This document shows, in pieces, positions 16,821 through 24,500 of a stretch of 64,000 nt of DNA. The position numbers and the translations under genes were made by a program. Numbering within the stretch: position 1 is the first letter of the stretch; each line of letters starts with the position of its first letter. The notes under the pieces were generated by a model. The model did no database searches and was not told where the DNA came from. It saw only the letters and a list, made by a program, of their open reading frames with translations. Source of the stretch: Sphingobium arseniciresistens (lineage in GTDB: Bacteria > Pseudomonadota > Alphaproteobacteria > Sphingomonadales > Sphingomonadaceae); the NCBI GenBank assembly GCA_029167225.1, contig JARFNK010000023.1:1-64000 (forward strand), written 5' to 3'.

Positions 16821-17585
16821 ATGATGACCGATCGTTTCCGCGGCAAGACCGTGCTCGTAACCGGTTCCGCTGGAGGGCTCGGACGGGCCTATGCGCTCGC
16901 CTTTGCGCGCGAAGGGGCGGTGCTGGTGCTGGCGGATTACAACGAGGCGGGACTTGTGGAAACGGCGGCCCTGATCGAGGCTGCGGGCAGCACGGCGTCC
17001 GTGCATCGCGTCGATCTGAGCAAGGAAGATGATCTCACCGCCTTTGCCCATGCCGTCCTGCTGGACCATCCTGTCATGGATGTCCTCATCAATAATGCTG
17101 GCCTTGCCTATGGCGAGATCGCGCACAGCTTTTTCGGCCTTGGTCTCGCCAAGTGGCAGCATTTCCTGGCGGTGAACACCATCGCGCCGCTGCTGCTCGC
17201 AGAGGCGCTGCGCCCCGCGCTGGCGAGCGCGAAGGGGCTCATCATCAACCAGTCCTCTATGGCGAGCTTCACGCCCGCGACCGCCTATGGCGTGACCAAG
17301 GCGTCGCTGAACGCCATGACATTCGGCATGGCGATGCAGTTCGGTAGTGACGAGATCCGCGTCGTCGGCATCGCGCCGGGCCTGATGGAGACGGAAGCCA
17401 ATCGTGCGTCGCTGCCGCCGGAAACCTATCAGCGGGTCCAGGGGATGCAACTGGTCAAGCGGCAGGGCACGGCAGAAGACATCGCCAATCTGGGCATCTT
17501 TCTTGCGTCGAACGAGGGCAGCTTCATCAACAATGAAGTCGTCATCATGGATGGCGGCAACAACCTGCGCGGCTGGCGGCTGTGA
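16821..17585 (+). CDS. Short-chain dehydrogenase/reductase (SDR)
   Basis: A 254-residue SDR with TGSAGGLGRA, ADYNEAG (acidic end of beta-2, suggesting NAD), NNAG, a catalytic serine in INQSSMASF, YGVTK, and MDGGNNLRGWRL at the C-terminus. ATG 16821 follows GGAGGAGAGG; the upstream ATG at 16800 has no such site. Its last codons overlap the GTG of the next gene, so translation is coupled. It probably oxidises a hydroxyl or reduces a keto group of an intermediate in the ligase/SnoaL pathway. Confidence 0.9.
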   Translation: MMTDRFRGKTVLVTGSAGGLGRAYALAFAREGAVLVLADYNEAGLVETAALIEAAGSTASVHRVDLSKEDDLTAFAHAVLLDHPVMDVLINNAGLAYGEIAHSFFGLGLAKWQHFLAVNTIAPLLLAEALRPALASAKGLIINQSSMASFTPATAYGVTKASLNAMTFGMAMQFGSDEIRVVGIAPGLMETEANRASLPPETYQRVQGMQLVKRQGTAEDIANLGIFLASNEGSFINNEVVIMDGGNNLRGWRL

Positions 17586-18010
17586 GCGCCGCGCCGGATT
17601 TCGCTGACTGGCTGGCGATCAGCAATCTGAAGGCGCGCTATTGCCGGCTGCTCGACACCAAGGACTGGGAAGGGTTCGAGGCGCTGTTCATGCCGGACTT
17701 CCTGCTCGACGCGACGGGATCGGGTGGGCCGCGCCTGGAAGGACGTGCTGCCGCCATCGCCAGCGTGCGCAGGTCGCTCGATGCCGCGACGACCGTGCAT
17801 CAGGTCTTTTCTCCCGAAGTCACGGTGGAGGGCGATGAGGCGTCGGCCGTGTGGCCGATGCACGACCGGCTGACCTGGGCCAATGGCCGAGAGATCAACG
17901 GCTATGGCCATTATCACGAGCGCTACGTCCGAACCGGGGATGGATGGCGGATCGCGCAGTCGCGCGTCACCCGCCTGATGCTCGACGTTCAGGCGCCTCG
18001 GGAGGAATGA
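17582..18010 (+). CDS. SnoaL/NTF2-like protein (second copy)
   Basis: A 142-residue NTF2-like protein starting at GTG 17582, overlapping the SDR stop by 4 bp. Recognisable parts: WLAISNLKARYCRLLDTKDW, FEALFMPDFLLDATG, and the closing sheet GHYHERYVRTGDGWRIAQSRV. The NLKARYC motif near the start is shared with the first copy at 16308, pointing to common ancestry. The WRI..S.V.R ending is typical of SnoaL_4 proteins. A ketosteroid-isomerase-like or dehydratase role is possible; no catalytic Asp pair can be assigned with confidence. Confidence 0.85.
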   Translation: MSAAPDFADWLAISNLKARYCRLLDTKDWEGFEALFMPDFLLDATGSGGPRLEGRAAAIASVRRSLDAATTVHQVFSPEVTVEGDEASAVWPMHDRLTWANGREINGYGHYHERYVRTGDGWRIAQSRVTRLMLDVQAPREE

Positions 18011-18013
18011 CCG

Positions 18014-18880
18014 ATGCCGCGCGAGACCATCCATGGCGTCAGCCTGGCCTATGAGATCATCGGTTCAGGCAGCCGCACGGCGGTGATCACGCCGGGAGGG
18101 CGTTTCTCCAAGGATGCTGGCGGCATCAGGGAACTGGCGCAGGCTCTGGCCGACGGGGGCTTCCGCGTCCTCATCTGGGATCGCCCCAATTGCGGCGAGT
18201 CCGAGATATCGGTGACGGGAGCTTCGGAATCGCTGCAGAATGCGGATATGCTGGCTGGTCTCCTACGGGCGCTCGGCATGGGGCCGGCACTGCTGGTCGG
18301 CGGTTCGGGCGGCGCGCGCGAAACATTGCTCACGGCCATTCGCCATCCGGACGTGGTTGCGCAGGTCTTCGTCTTCTGGCTGAGCGGTGGCGCGGTCGGC
18401 ATCGCAACTTTGCCGTCCTTCTATTGTGCCGACGGGATCGTCGCAGCGACCCATGGTGGGATGGCGGAGGTGGCGGAGTTGCCCGGCTGGCAGGAGCCGC
18501 TCAAACGCCATCCGGCCAATCGCGACCGATTGCTCGCCTATACGCCGGAAGCCTTTATTGCGACGATGATGGAATGGGCAGAAGCTTATTTCCCGGTGGA
18601 GGGCGCACCCATCCCGTGTGTCACCGTAGACGATCTGGCCTCTATAAATGTGCCGGTGATGGTCCTGCGCAGCGGCCTTTCCGACATGCATCACAGCCGG
18701 CAGACAAGCGAAGCCGTCGCGGGGCTCATTCCGGGTGCGCGGCTCGCCGAGCCGCCATGGAGCGACCGTGAATGGGTGGAGCGGCTCGTCGCCAATCTCC
18801 GGGGCGAGGCGCCGCTGTTCAGCCGCTGGCCGCTGCTGGCGCCGACGATCCTTGATTTTTGCCGGGTCGCAGTGGTTTGA
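18014..18880 (+). CDS. Alpha/beta-hydrolase
   Basis: A 288-residue alpha/beta-hydrolase. The oxyanion loop region is PGGRFSKDAGG, then LIWDRPNCGES, and the nucleophile elbow is GGSGGAR (Gly-x-Ser-x-Gly). The acid may be in VMVLRSGLSDMHH and the histidine in that H-H pair or later. Such enzymes hydrolyse esters, C-C bonds of ring-cleavage products, or CoA thioesters. It starts 3 bp after the second SnoaL gene and closes the operon that begins with the CoA ligase. A lipophilic ester or 1,3-diketone substrate would suit the context, but this is inference. Confidence 0.87.
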   Translation: MPRETIHGVSLAYEIIGSGSRTAVITPGGRFSKDAGGIRELAQALADGGFRVLIWDRPNCGESEISVTGASESLQNADMLAGLLRALGMGPALLVGGSGGARETLLTAIRHPDVVAQVFVFWLSGGAVGIATLPSFYCADGIVAATHGGMAEVAELPGWQEPLKRHPANRDRLLAYTPEAFIATMMEWAEAYFPVEGAPIPCVTVDDLASINVPVMVLRSGLSDMHHSRQTSEAVAGLIPGARLAEPPWSDREWVERLVANLRGEAPLFSRWPLLAPTILDFCRVAVV

Positions 18881-18914
18881 CACAGCCCATGATCCGATCG
18901 GATTGGAAAATCCC

Positions 18915-19463
18915 CTAGCCGAAGACCAACCCCGATGGCGGCCGTTCCTCCGGCCAGGCATCATGCTTCGCCCTGGCGCTTTCGACGGCTTTCTTCCAGA
19001 ATGCCGCATTGTTGGCGAGCAGGCGGATGTCGAAACTGTTCGCCGTCCTGAACTCCAGCACCTCGACGCCGTCCGGGCCGGGCACATAGGCATAGGGCAC
19101 GTCGGCCCCGACGAAGAAGCCGTCGCCGGCGGCAAGCTCTTCGGTTCCGATCCGCAGGGAACCGGCAAGGAGGAAATAGAGGCAATCGACATTGTGGCTG
19201 TGCCGGGGCAGCGGAAAGCCGCTCTTGAACCAGGCATGGCTCAGGCTGAGGCCGGGCATTTCGAAGAGCAGGTGGACGTTCGTGCCCGCCAGCATCCCGG
19301 CCTCTATGGCGGCGATCGACCCCGCCATTTCCGTCTCTGTCGGTGGCTGGGTGGACATGAGCCCGCTTTGCTCGAAGTCCGCTGCGTCCTTGGCGCGGAA
19401 GATGGCGAAGCGGGGTGGTGGTGGGGCCTTGGTCGCAGTCATGATGGGATGCTCGCTCTGCAT
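18915..19463 (-). CDS. Cupin-domain protein
   Basis: A 182-residue protein with one cupin barrel: FPLPRHSHNVDCLYFLLAGSL carries the first motif (H-x-H, later acidic), and LAAGDGFFVGADVPYAYVPG the second, although its histidine is replaced by tyrosine. Start 19463 (after AAGGAC) or 19442 are both possible. It is convergent with the hydrolase and divergent from the EthD-like gene. Cupins of this size may be small dioxygenases, isomerases or sensors; metal binding is uncertain because the second motif is altered. Confidence 0.78.
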   Translation of the reverse strand: MQSEHPIMTATKAPPPPRFAIFRAKDAADFEQSGLMSTQPPTETEMAGSIAAIEAGMLAGTNVHLLFEMPGLSLSHAWFKSGFPLPRHSHNVDCLYFLLAGSLRIGTEELAAGDGFFVGADVPYAYVPGPDGVEVLEFRTANSFDIRLLANNAAFWKKAVESARAKHDAWPEERPPSGLVFG

Positions 19464-19530
19464 GTCCTTGCAGCCTGTGACTCGGTGCCATGGGCGTCAA
19501 CAATTCTGATGCCGCTTGCCTATGGTGAGG

Positions 19531-19564
19531 CGGCGATCATTGCCCCGGCGATCAATAGCCGGGG
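19531..19564. promoter_or_regulatory. Repeats in divergent cupin/EthD promoter region
   Basis: CGGCGATCA occurs twice (19531-19539 and 19546-19554), 15 bp apart, and CCCCGG-N10-CCGGGG (19543-19564) overlaps the second copy. The 199 bp gap lies between two divergent genes, so a shared regulator site is plausible. No nearby dedicated regulator is seen. Confidence 0.35.
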
Positions 19565-19662
19565 GCTCTAGCGCGATACTGGCTTCGAACGCACATCCAT
19601 GCTGCACTGATATTCGCCGCAAAGGGCCGCAGCAAACCGGCCGAGCATTCAGGGATCGAGGA

Positions 19663-20445
19663 ATGAGCCTGCATACCACCATCCATCTGCACAACGTGCC
19701 TGAGGGCAGGGCGGAAGACTATGCGCAATGGTTCGATGGCAAGCACCAAGCCGACCTTGCGCGGCTGCGCGGTTTCCTGTCGGCCGATCGTTATGAGGTC
19801 ACGCCGCAGCAGATCATGCCCGACATTCCGCAGCCCTGGCGTTTCCTGAGCGTCTATGAATTCGACTATCCCGCGCCGGACATCGACCTGCCGGCGCTTG
19901 GGCCTCTTCTGGCCGAGGCGCGCGACGCCGGCCTGATCGACGACGAGGCGGAGACCGAGCGGATCCACAGCTACGCCATGTATTCCGATTGGGTATCCAG
20001 CCCCAATCACCAGAAGGACAAGCCGCTGTCGGGCGTGAGCATCATCCTTGCGAATTTCGTCGCCGGGCGGGAAGCGGAATATCATCAATGGTATGACGAG
20101 GTGCATGGGCCGGAAGTGACGCGGGTGCCGGGCAAGGTCGCGATGAAGCGCGGGCGCCTGACCCCGCTGCAGATCGAACCACGCCGTTACTGCCCCGGCA
20201 GCGACCTGGTGTTCTGCGCCCAGCAGACCGACGATCTGCTTTTTACGGTGAAGGATTTCAGTGCCCGTGCGCGCGGCGTTAGCCCCAGCGGGGTCGCGTT
20301 TCAGGCGCGCTCTTCCGCAGGTTCCTTTGCCCGGACGGTCCATTATTTCCGCAAGATCAGCGGTCAGGATTTCTGGCCGGGCGGGGTCGCATATGACGGC
20401 GATCTTTCCGTCTATCCTGCTGATTTTGCGCGGCCTGCACCCTGA
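19663..20445 (+). CDS. EthD/Dabb-like protein with internal duplication
   Basis: A 260-residue protein made of two dimeric alpha/beta-barrel-like halves. The first has YAQWFDGKHQADLARLRGF and RYEVTP; the second YHQWYDEVHGPEVTRVPG and GRLTP, so the pattern Y-x-Q-W-[FY]-D-x2-H appears twice about 120 residues apart. Single-domain relatives of about 100-110 residues form dimers; here the dimer would be covalent. Related proteins act in ring decarboxylation, ether cleavage (EthD) or polyketide processing, often without defined chemistry. The start at 19663 follows GATCGAGGA. SDR and ALDH genes follow on the same strand. Confidence 0.8.
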   Translation: MSLHTTIHLHNVPEGRAEDYAQWFDGKHQADLARLRGFLSADRYEVTPQQIMPDIPQPWRFLSVYEFDYPAPDIDLPALGPLLAEARDAGLIDDEAETERIHSYAMYSDWVSSPNHQKDKPLSGVSIILANFVAGREAEYHQWYDEVHGPEVTRVPGKVAMKRGRLTPLQIEPRRYCPGSDLVFCAQQTDDLLFTVKDFSARARGVSPSGVAFQARSSAGSFARTVHYFRKISGQDFWPGGVAYDGDLSVYPADFARPAP

Positions 20446-20543
20446 CGCGCGGAACTATCGCGGCCGCGATGCACAGGCTCTTGCCGCATGGCCGATGACA
20501 TGCGCAGTTACCGGAACGACAAGCAGAATAATTGGAGCGAGAG

Positions 20544-21281
20544 GTGAGCAAGACAATCGTCATAACCGGGGCAGGCGACGGACTGGGGCGTGCGCTCGCC
20601 CGGCGCTTTGCGGCCGACGGAGAGACTGTCATCCTGCTTGGGCGCACCCTCTCCAAGGTGCAGTCGGTGGCCGACGAACTGGGGGCGCCGCATTTCGCGC
20701 TGGCGTGCGACGTCAGCAACCCGGACTCGGTGCGGGCCGCCTTTGCAGAGATCGCCGCGCGCCATCCCAAGATCGACGTGCTGATTAACAACGCTGCGAT
20801 CTATGAGCCCTTTACTCTTGGCGAAGTGCGCGATGACCAGATCGTGACGCAGCTCATGACCAACCTTGCCGGACCGATCTTCTGCGCGCGCGAGGCGCTG
20901 CCGCTCTTCGGTGGCAGTGGCCATATCATCAACGTCAGCAGTGAATCGGTGCAGGTGAAGATGCCGATGCTGTGGCTCTATGCCGGCGCCAAGGCCGGGC
21001 TGGAGTTCGTATCCGACATGTGGGCGCGCGAACTGGACGCCGATGGCGTCCGCGTGACCGTGGTGCAGGCCGGGCAGATGATGGACGAGACCAAGACCGG
21101 AACCAACTGGCCGATGGATGTCGCGATCCGTTTCATGCAGGAAAATGCCAAGGTCGGCATCAATCTGCGCGAGCGGCCGCTGACGCATTATAATTCGGTC
21201 ACGGATGCCTTTCGCGCGGTGCTGGATAGCCCCGCCGACCTGCATATTGGGACCGTCGCACTTTCGGCCCGCCGGCGCTGA
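20544..21281 (+). CDS. Short-chain dehydrogenase/reductase (SDR)
   Basis: A 245-residue SDR starting at GTG 20544 behind GGAGCGAG; a TTG 12 bp upstream is less likely. It has ITGAGDGLGRA, NNAAIYE, the serine in INVSSESVQ and YAGAK. The LGRTLSK after beta-2 suggests NADP. It lacks the usual C-terminal DGG. It lies 41 bp before an aldehyde dehydrogenase, so the pair may convert an alcohol through aldehyde to acid. The substrate cannot be inferred. Confidence 0.9.
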   Translation: MSKTIVITGAGDGLGRALARRFAADGETVILLGRTLSKVQSVADELGAPHFALACDVSNPDSVRAAFAEIAARHPKIDVLINNAAIYEPFTLGEVRDDQIVTQLMTNLAGPIFCAREALPLFGGSGHIINVSSESVQVKMPMLWLYAGAKAGLEFVSDMWARELDADGVRVTVVQAGQMMDETKTGTNWPMDVAIRFMQENAKVGINLRERPLTHYNSVTDAFRAVLDSPADLHIGTVALSARRR

Positions 21282-21322
21282 CCTCCGCAATTCTCAAAGA
21301 CATTCGACAGGAAGACCACATC

Positions 21323-22792
21323 ATGGCGACTCTCCCCGAAGCCCAGCTTTACATCGACGGCGTGCTGCGCGGCGCCGAGGGCGGCAAGACCTTTGACGTC
21401 ATCGGCCCCTGGACCGGCGAACCCGTGGGCAAGGCGGCCGACGCCTCCGCTGCGGACGTGGAGGCGGCCATCGTGGCCGCGCGCAGGGCATTCGACGAGA
21501 CCGACTGGTCCACCAATGTCGAGAAGCGGGTTGCGCTGTTGCGCAAGCTGCGCGACCTGTTCGAGGCGAACAGGGCACGGCTGTCGGATCTTGCCCGGCA
21601 TGAGGCCGGTGCGGCGCTGGGCGCGGTGGGGCGCGCACATGTGGACATGGCGCTTGACGGCTGGGACGATTACATGGCCGTCTTCCCGCAGATCGCATGG
21701 GAAAAGGACTATGGCGGGCGCACGGGCTATGGTTTCGAAAGCCTGCGCAAGGCCGTTTATGAACCGATCGGCGTCGTCGGCGCGATCACGCCGTGGAACG
21801 TGCCGCTCTATGTGAATGTGGGCAAGGTCGTGGCGGCGCTGCTGGCGGGTTGCACCGTCATCCTGAAGCCGGCGCCCAATACCCCCGGCATGGGCGCGAT
21901 CTTCGGCGAGTTGGCGCAGGAGGCGGGGTTCCCGGCGGGTGTGCTCAATGTTGTGTTTGGTGCCGATCCGGCTCTGGCGGGCGAGATGCTGGTCACGGAC
22001 AAGCGGGTCGATCTCATCTCCTTCACCGGATCGACCGGCGTGGGCAAGCGCATCATGGAGCAGGGGGCGGCGACCCTGAAGCGTGTCTTCCTGGAACTGG
22101 GCGGCAAGTCCGCCAAGATCGTGCTGGACGATTCCGCGAATTTCGCGATGGATGTCGCCCAGACGATGCTGGTCTTCCATGCGGGACAGGGCTGCGCCGT
22201 GCATTCGCGCCTCCTCGTGCCCCGGAGCCGCTATGAAGAGGCCAAGGCCATTTTGAAGCATGCCTATGGCAGCTTTGGCGACAATTGGGGCGATTTCGAC
22301 AATCCGCAGCATATTATGGGACCGGTCGTGTCCAAGCGGCAGATGGAGCGTGTCCTCTCCTATGTGGCCCTTGGGCAGGAAGAGGGCGCAACACTGCTGG
22401 CCGGCGGCAAGGCGCGGCCGGACAAGGGCGGCGGCTTCTTTGTCGAGCCGACCTGTTTCGTCGATGTGACCAACGATATGCGGATCGCGCGGGAAGAGAT
22501 TTTCGGGCCGGTGCTGGTCGTCATTCCCTTCGAGGACGATGATGATGCCGTGCGGATCGCCAATGAAAGCGATTATGGCCTGTCCGGCGGAGTCAGTTCG
22601 GGCAACCTCGATCGCGCAATGAATGTCGCCAAGCGGATACGAAGCGGGTCGATCAGCGTTAATGGCGGGATGTGCATCGCCGGCGACTTGCCTTTTGGCG
22701 GATACAAAGCCAGTGGCGTAGGACGCGAATGGGGTCTTGAGGGAATTGAGGAATTCCTAGAGACTAAACTGATTGCCTGGCGCGCCGGGTAG
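21323..22792 (+). CDS. NAD(P)-dependent aldehyde dehydrogenase
   Basis: A 489-residue ALDH of normal family length. It has the cofactor motif FTGSTGVGK, the general base glutamate in LELGGKSAK, and the nucleophile in GQGCAVHSR near residue 290; EEIFGPVLVV and the C-terminal PFGGYKASGVGREWG region are intact. It oxidises an aldehyde to the acid using NAD(P) in the cytosol. The start at 21323 follows GGAAGACCACATC. It forms an operon with the preceding SDR, and a TetR gene follows 17 bp later, the likely regulator of the set. Confidence 0.95.
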   Translation: MATLPEAQLYIDGVLRGAEGGKTFDVIGPWTGEPVGKAADASAADVEAAIVAARRAFDETDWSTNVEKRVALLRKLRDLFEANRARLSDLARHEAGAALGAVGRAHVDMALDGWDDYMAVFPQIAWEKDYGGRTGYGFESLRKAVYEPIGVVGAITPWNVPLYVNVGKVVAALLAGCTVILKPAPNTPGMGAIFGELAQEAGFPAGVLNVVFGADPALAGEMLVTDKRVDLISFTGSTGVGKRIMEQGAATLKRVFLELGGKSAKIVLDDSANFAMDVAQTMLVFHAGQGCAVHSRLLVPRSRYEEAKAILKHAYGSFGDNWGDFDNPQHIMGPVVSKRQMERVLSYVALGQEEGATLLAGGKARPDKGGGFFVEPTCFVDVTNDMRIAREEIFGPVLVVIPFEDDDDAVRIANESDYGLSGGVSSGNLDRAMNVAKRIRSGSISVNGGMCIAGDLPFGGYKASGVGREWGLEGIEEFLETKLIAWRAG

Positions 22793-22809
22793 AAGAAACG
22801 GGACGAAAC

Positions 22810-23553
22810 TTGACTGCAGAGACATCGAGCGTGAAGGGGGAAGCGACGGGAGGAGCCGGAAAAGCCCGGCCGCGTGGCGCATCTTCGGCCAAGCAACTCA
22901 GTCATAACCTCAACGGGCAGCGGCTGGGTCGCAAGGGCCGCGACACGCGCGATCGTATTCTCGCCGCGACGCTGGAATTGCTGGCCGATACCGGCGAGGA
23001 AACGCCTATCTCGCTGAGCGCGGTGGCGCGCAAGGCGTCACTCGGCATGACGTCGCTCTATCTGTATTTCAACGACCTTACCGAGTTGCTGCTGGCCGTT
23101 CTCGATCCCGTGATGGCGACGGCCGAGGATGCCTATGTCTCGCTCCTGCGCGCGCGCTGGTCGGACGAGGAACTGGGCGATCGGACTTACGCCTTCGTCA
23201 GCGCCTATCACGCCTTCTGGGTCAAGCATTCGCAACTGCTGCACTTGCGTAACAGCATGGCCGACCGACAAAACGAACGGATGATGCTGCACCGTGTCCG
23301 CTCCGCGCAGGTTGTCATGCGGCTGATGGTCGAGCAGATGGACGGCGACCTGGCCCAGCCGCTCTCGCCTGTATTCAGCATGGCGACGGCGCTGATGACC
23401 GGGCTGGAGCGCGTCGTCACGGTAACGACCGACGTATCGCTGCAGAATGTCCTGAATGCCCGCTTTTCCTCCACTCATGCGCACCTGCTGCAGGCAGAGT
23501 CGCGGCTGCTGGAACTGGGCATTCGTGATTATCGCAAACTTGCCCAGAGTTGA
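22810..23553 (+). CDS. TetR-family transcriptional regulator
   Basis: A 247-residue TetR-like protein with a long, basic N-terminal extension of about 40 residues before the DNA-binding domain (RDRILAATLELLADTG, SLSAVARKASLGMTSLYLYF). The only start giving the full frame is TTG 22810; an internal GTG at 22831 would shorten the tail. It follows the aldehyde dehydrogenase by 17 bp and probably shares its transcript, which suggests autoregulation of the SDR/ALDH/TetR operon. Ligand unknown. Confidence 0.85.
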   Translation: MTAETSSVKGEATGGAGKARPRGASSAKQLSHNLNGQRLGRKGRDTRDRILAATLELLADTGEETPISLSAVARKASLGMTSLYLYFNDLTELLLAVLDPVMATAEDAYVSLLRARWSDEELGDRTYAFVSAYHAFWVKHSQLLHLRNSMADRQNERMMLHRVRSAQVVMRLMVEQMDGDLAQPLSPVFSMATALMTGLERVVTVTTDVSLQNVLNARFSSTHAHLLQAESRLLELGIRDYRKLAQS

Positions 23554-23680
23554 GTTGAAATATGGTGCGCCGGCGTATAGCCGGAACCCTACAGGACCAC
23601 GTCATGCAGACAAACCCGGTGCCCGCCTGACCCGGATGCGATGAACCGCCAAATGCTTCAGGATAGCGCGCTGCAGGCGG

Positions 23681-24493
23681 TCAATCCTTCTTGCCGCCCA
23701 TGCCCTTGATATAGCGTTCGATGGTTTCGAGATAGGCAGGATTGAGCATGAGGGCGCTGTTCGCCATGCGCTCGACATGACGGCCCATGTCACGACCCAA
23801 TTCGCTGGCGAGTTCGATGGCAATCTTGGCCGCACCCATCTGTTCGCCATTCTGCTTGGTCAGGTGACGGCAGAAATCGAGCGCCGCTTCCTCGAAGCCT
23901 TCGTCGGGCATCACATCGTGGACCAGACCCATGATGAGCGCGCGATCTGCATCGGCCTTCTGGTTGCCCATGATGAGCCAGCGCGCCCAATGCGGCCCGC
24001 AGATGCGCGTGAGACGGCTGACGCCATTGGAGGCGGGCAGTACGCCAAACAACCCCTCAGGGAAGGAAAAGGCCGCGCTCTTCGCTGCCAGGCGAAAATC
24101 GCATGACAGCGACAGTTCCAGCCCGCCGCCGACGCAGGTTGCGTGGATGGCCACGACGATCGGCTTTTCGATATGCTCCATCTCGTCATAGATGCGGTGC
24201 ATGCCGTTCAGGTTGAGCCGGTGGTTCTCGCGGATGGCCGATGCCGTCTTCGGCTGCGCGCCCGGAGCGCCGCTGCGCAAGTCCGCACCCGAGCAGAAAT
24301 AACGGCCCGTTGCGCGGATCAGCATGACCTTCAGATCGGGTGTATCGCGAAACCGATGCAGCGCCGTTTCGAACAGCGACATGGTCTCGGCCGACAGCGC
24401 ATTGAGCTTGTCTGGCCGGTTCAGGGTCGCGATCAGGATACCGTCCTGCTCCTCCGTCAGCAGATGCGGTGCTTCCGGTGCTTCTGACATCAT
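23681..24493 (-). CDS. Enoyl-CoA hydratase/isomerase (crotonase family)
   Basis: A 270-residue crotonase. It has the CoA/oxyanion features YFCSGADLRSG and THCVGGG-type loop (HATCVGGGLELSLSCDFR), and PEGLFGVLPASNGVSRL, where a catalytic Glu of the hydratase is present in PEG. It begins with ATGATG after GGGGAAGA and ends the minus operon ferredoxin/SDR/ACAD/ECH, 7 bp after the ACAD. It could hydrate the enoyl-CoA made by the fused acyl-CoA dehydrogenase, giving the hydroxyacyl-CoA that the aldolase-like pair at 29295-30863 would cleave. Pathway role is inferred. Confidence 0.92.
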   Translation of the reverse strand: MMSEAPEAPHLLTEEQDGILIATLNRPDKLNALSAETMSLFETALHRFRDTPDLKVMLIRATGRYFCSGADLRSGAPGAQPKTASAIRENHRLNLNGMHRIYDEMEHIEKPIVVAIHATCVGGGLELSLSCDFRLAAKSAAFSFPEGLFGVLPASNGVSRLTRICGPHWARWLIMGNQKADADRALIMGLVHDVMPDEGFEEAALDFCRHLTKQNGEQMGAAKIAIELASELGRDMGRHVERMANSALMLNPAYLETIERYIKGMGGKKD

Positions 24494-24500
24494 TCTTCCC

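Noticed and set aside
20457-20470. 14 bp perfect palindrome ATCGCGGCCGCGAT before the SDR at 20544
   Set aside because: All-GC core with a NotI-type site; such palindromes arise often by chance in this base composition and there is no adjacent regulator.
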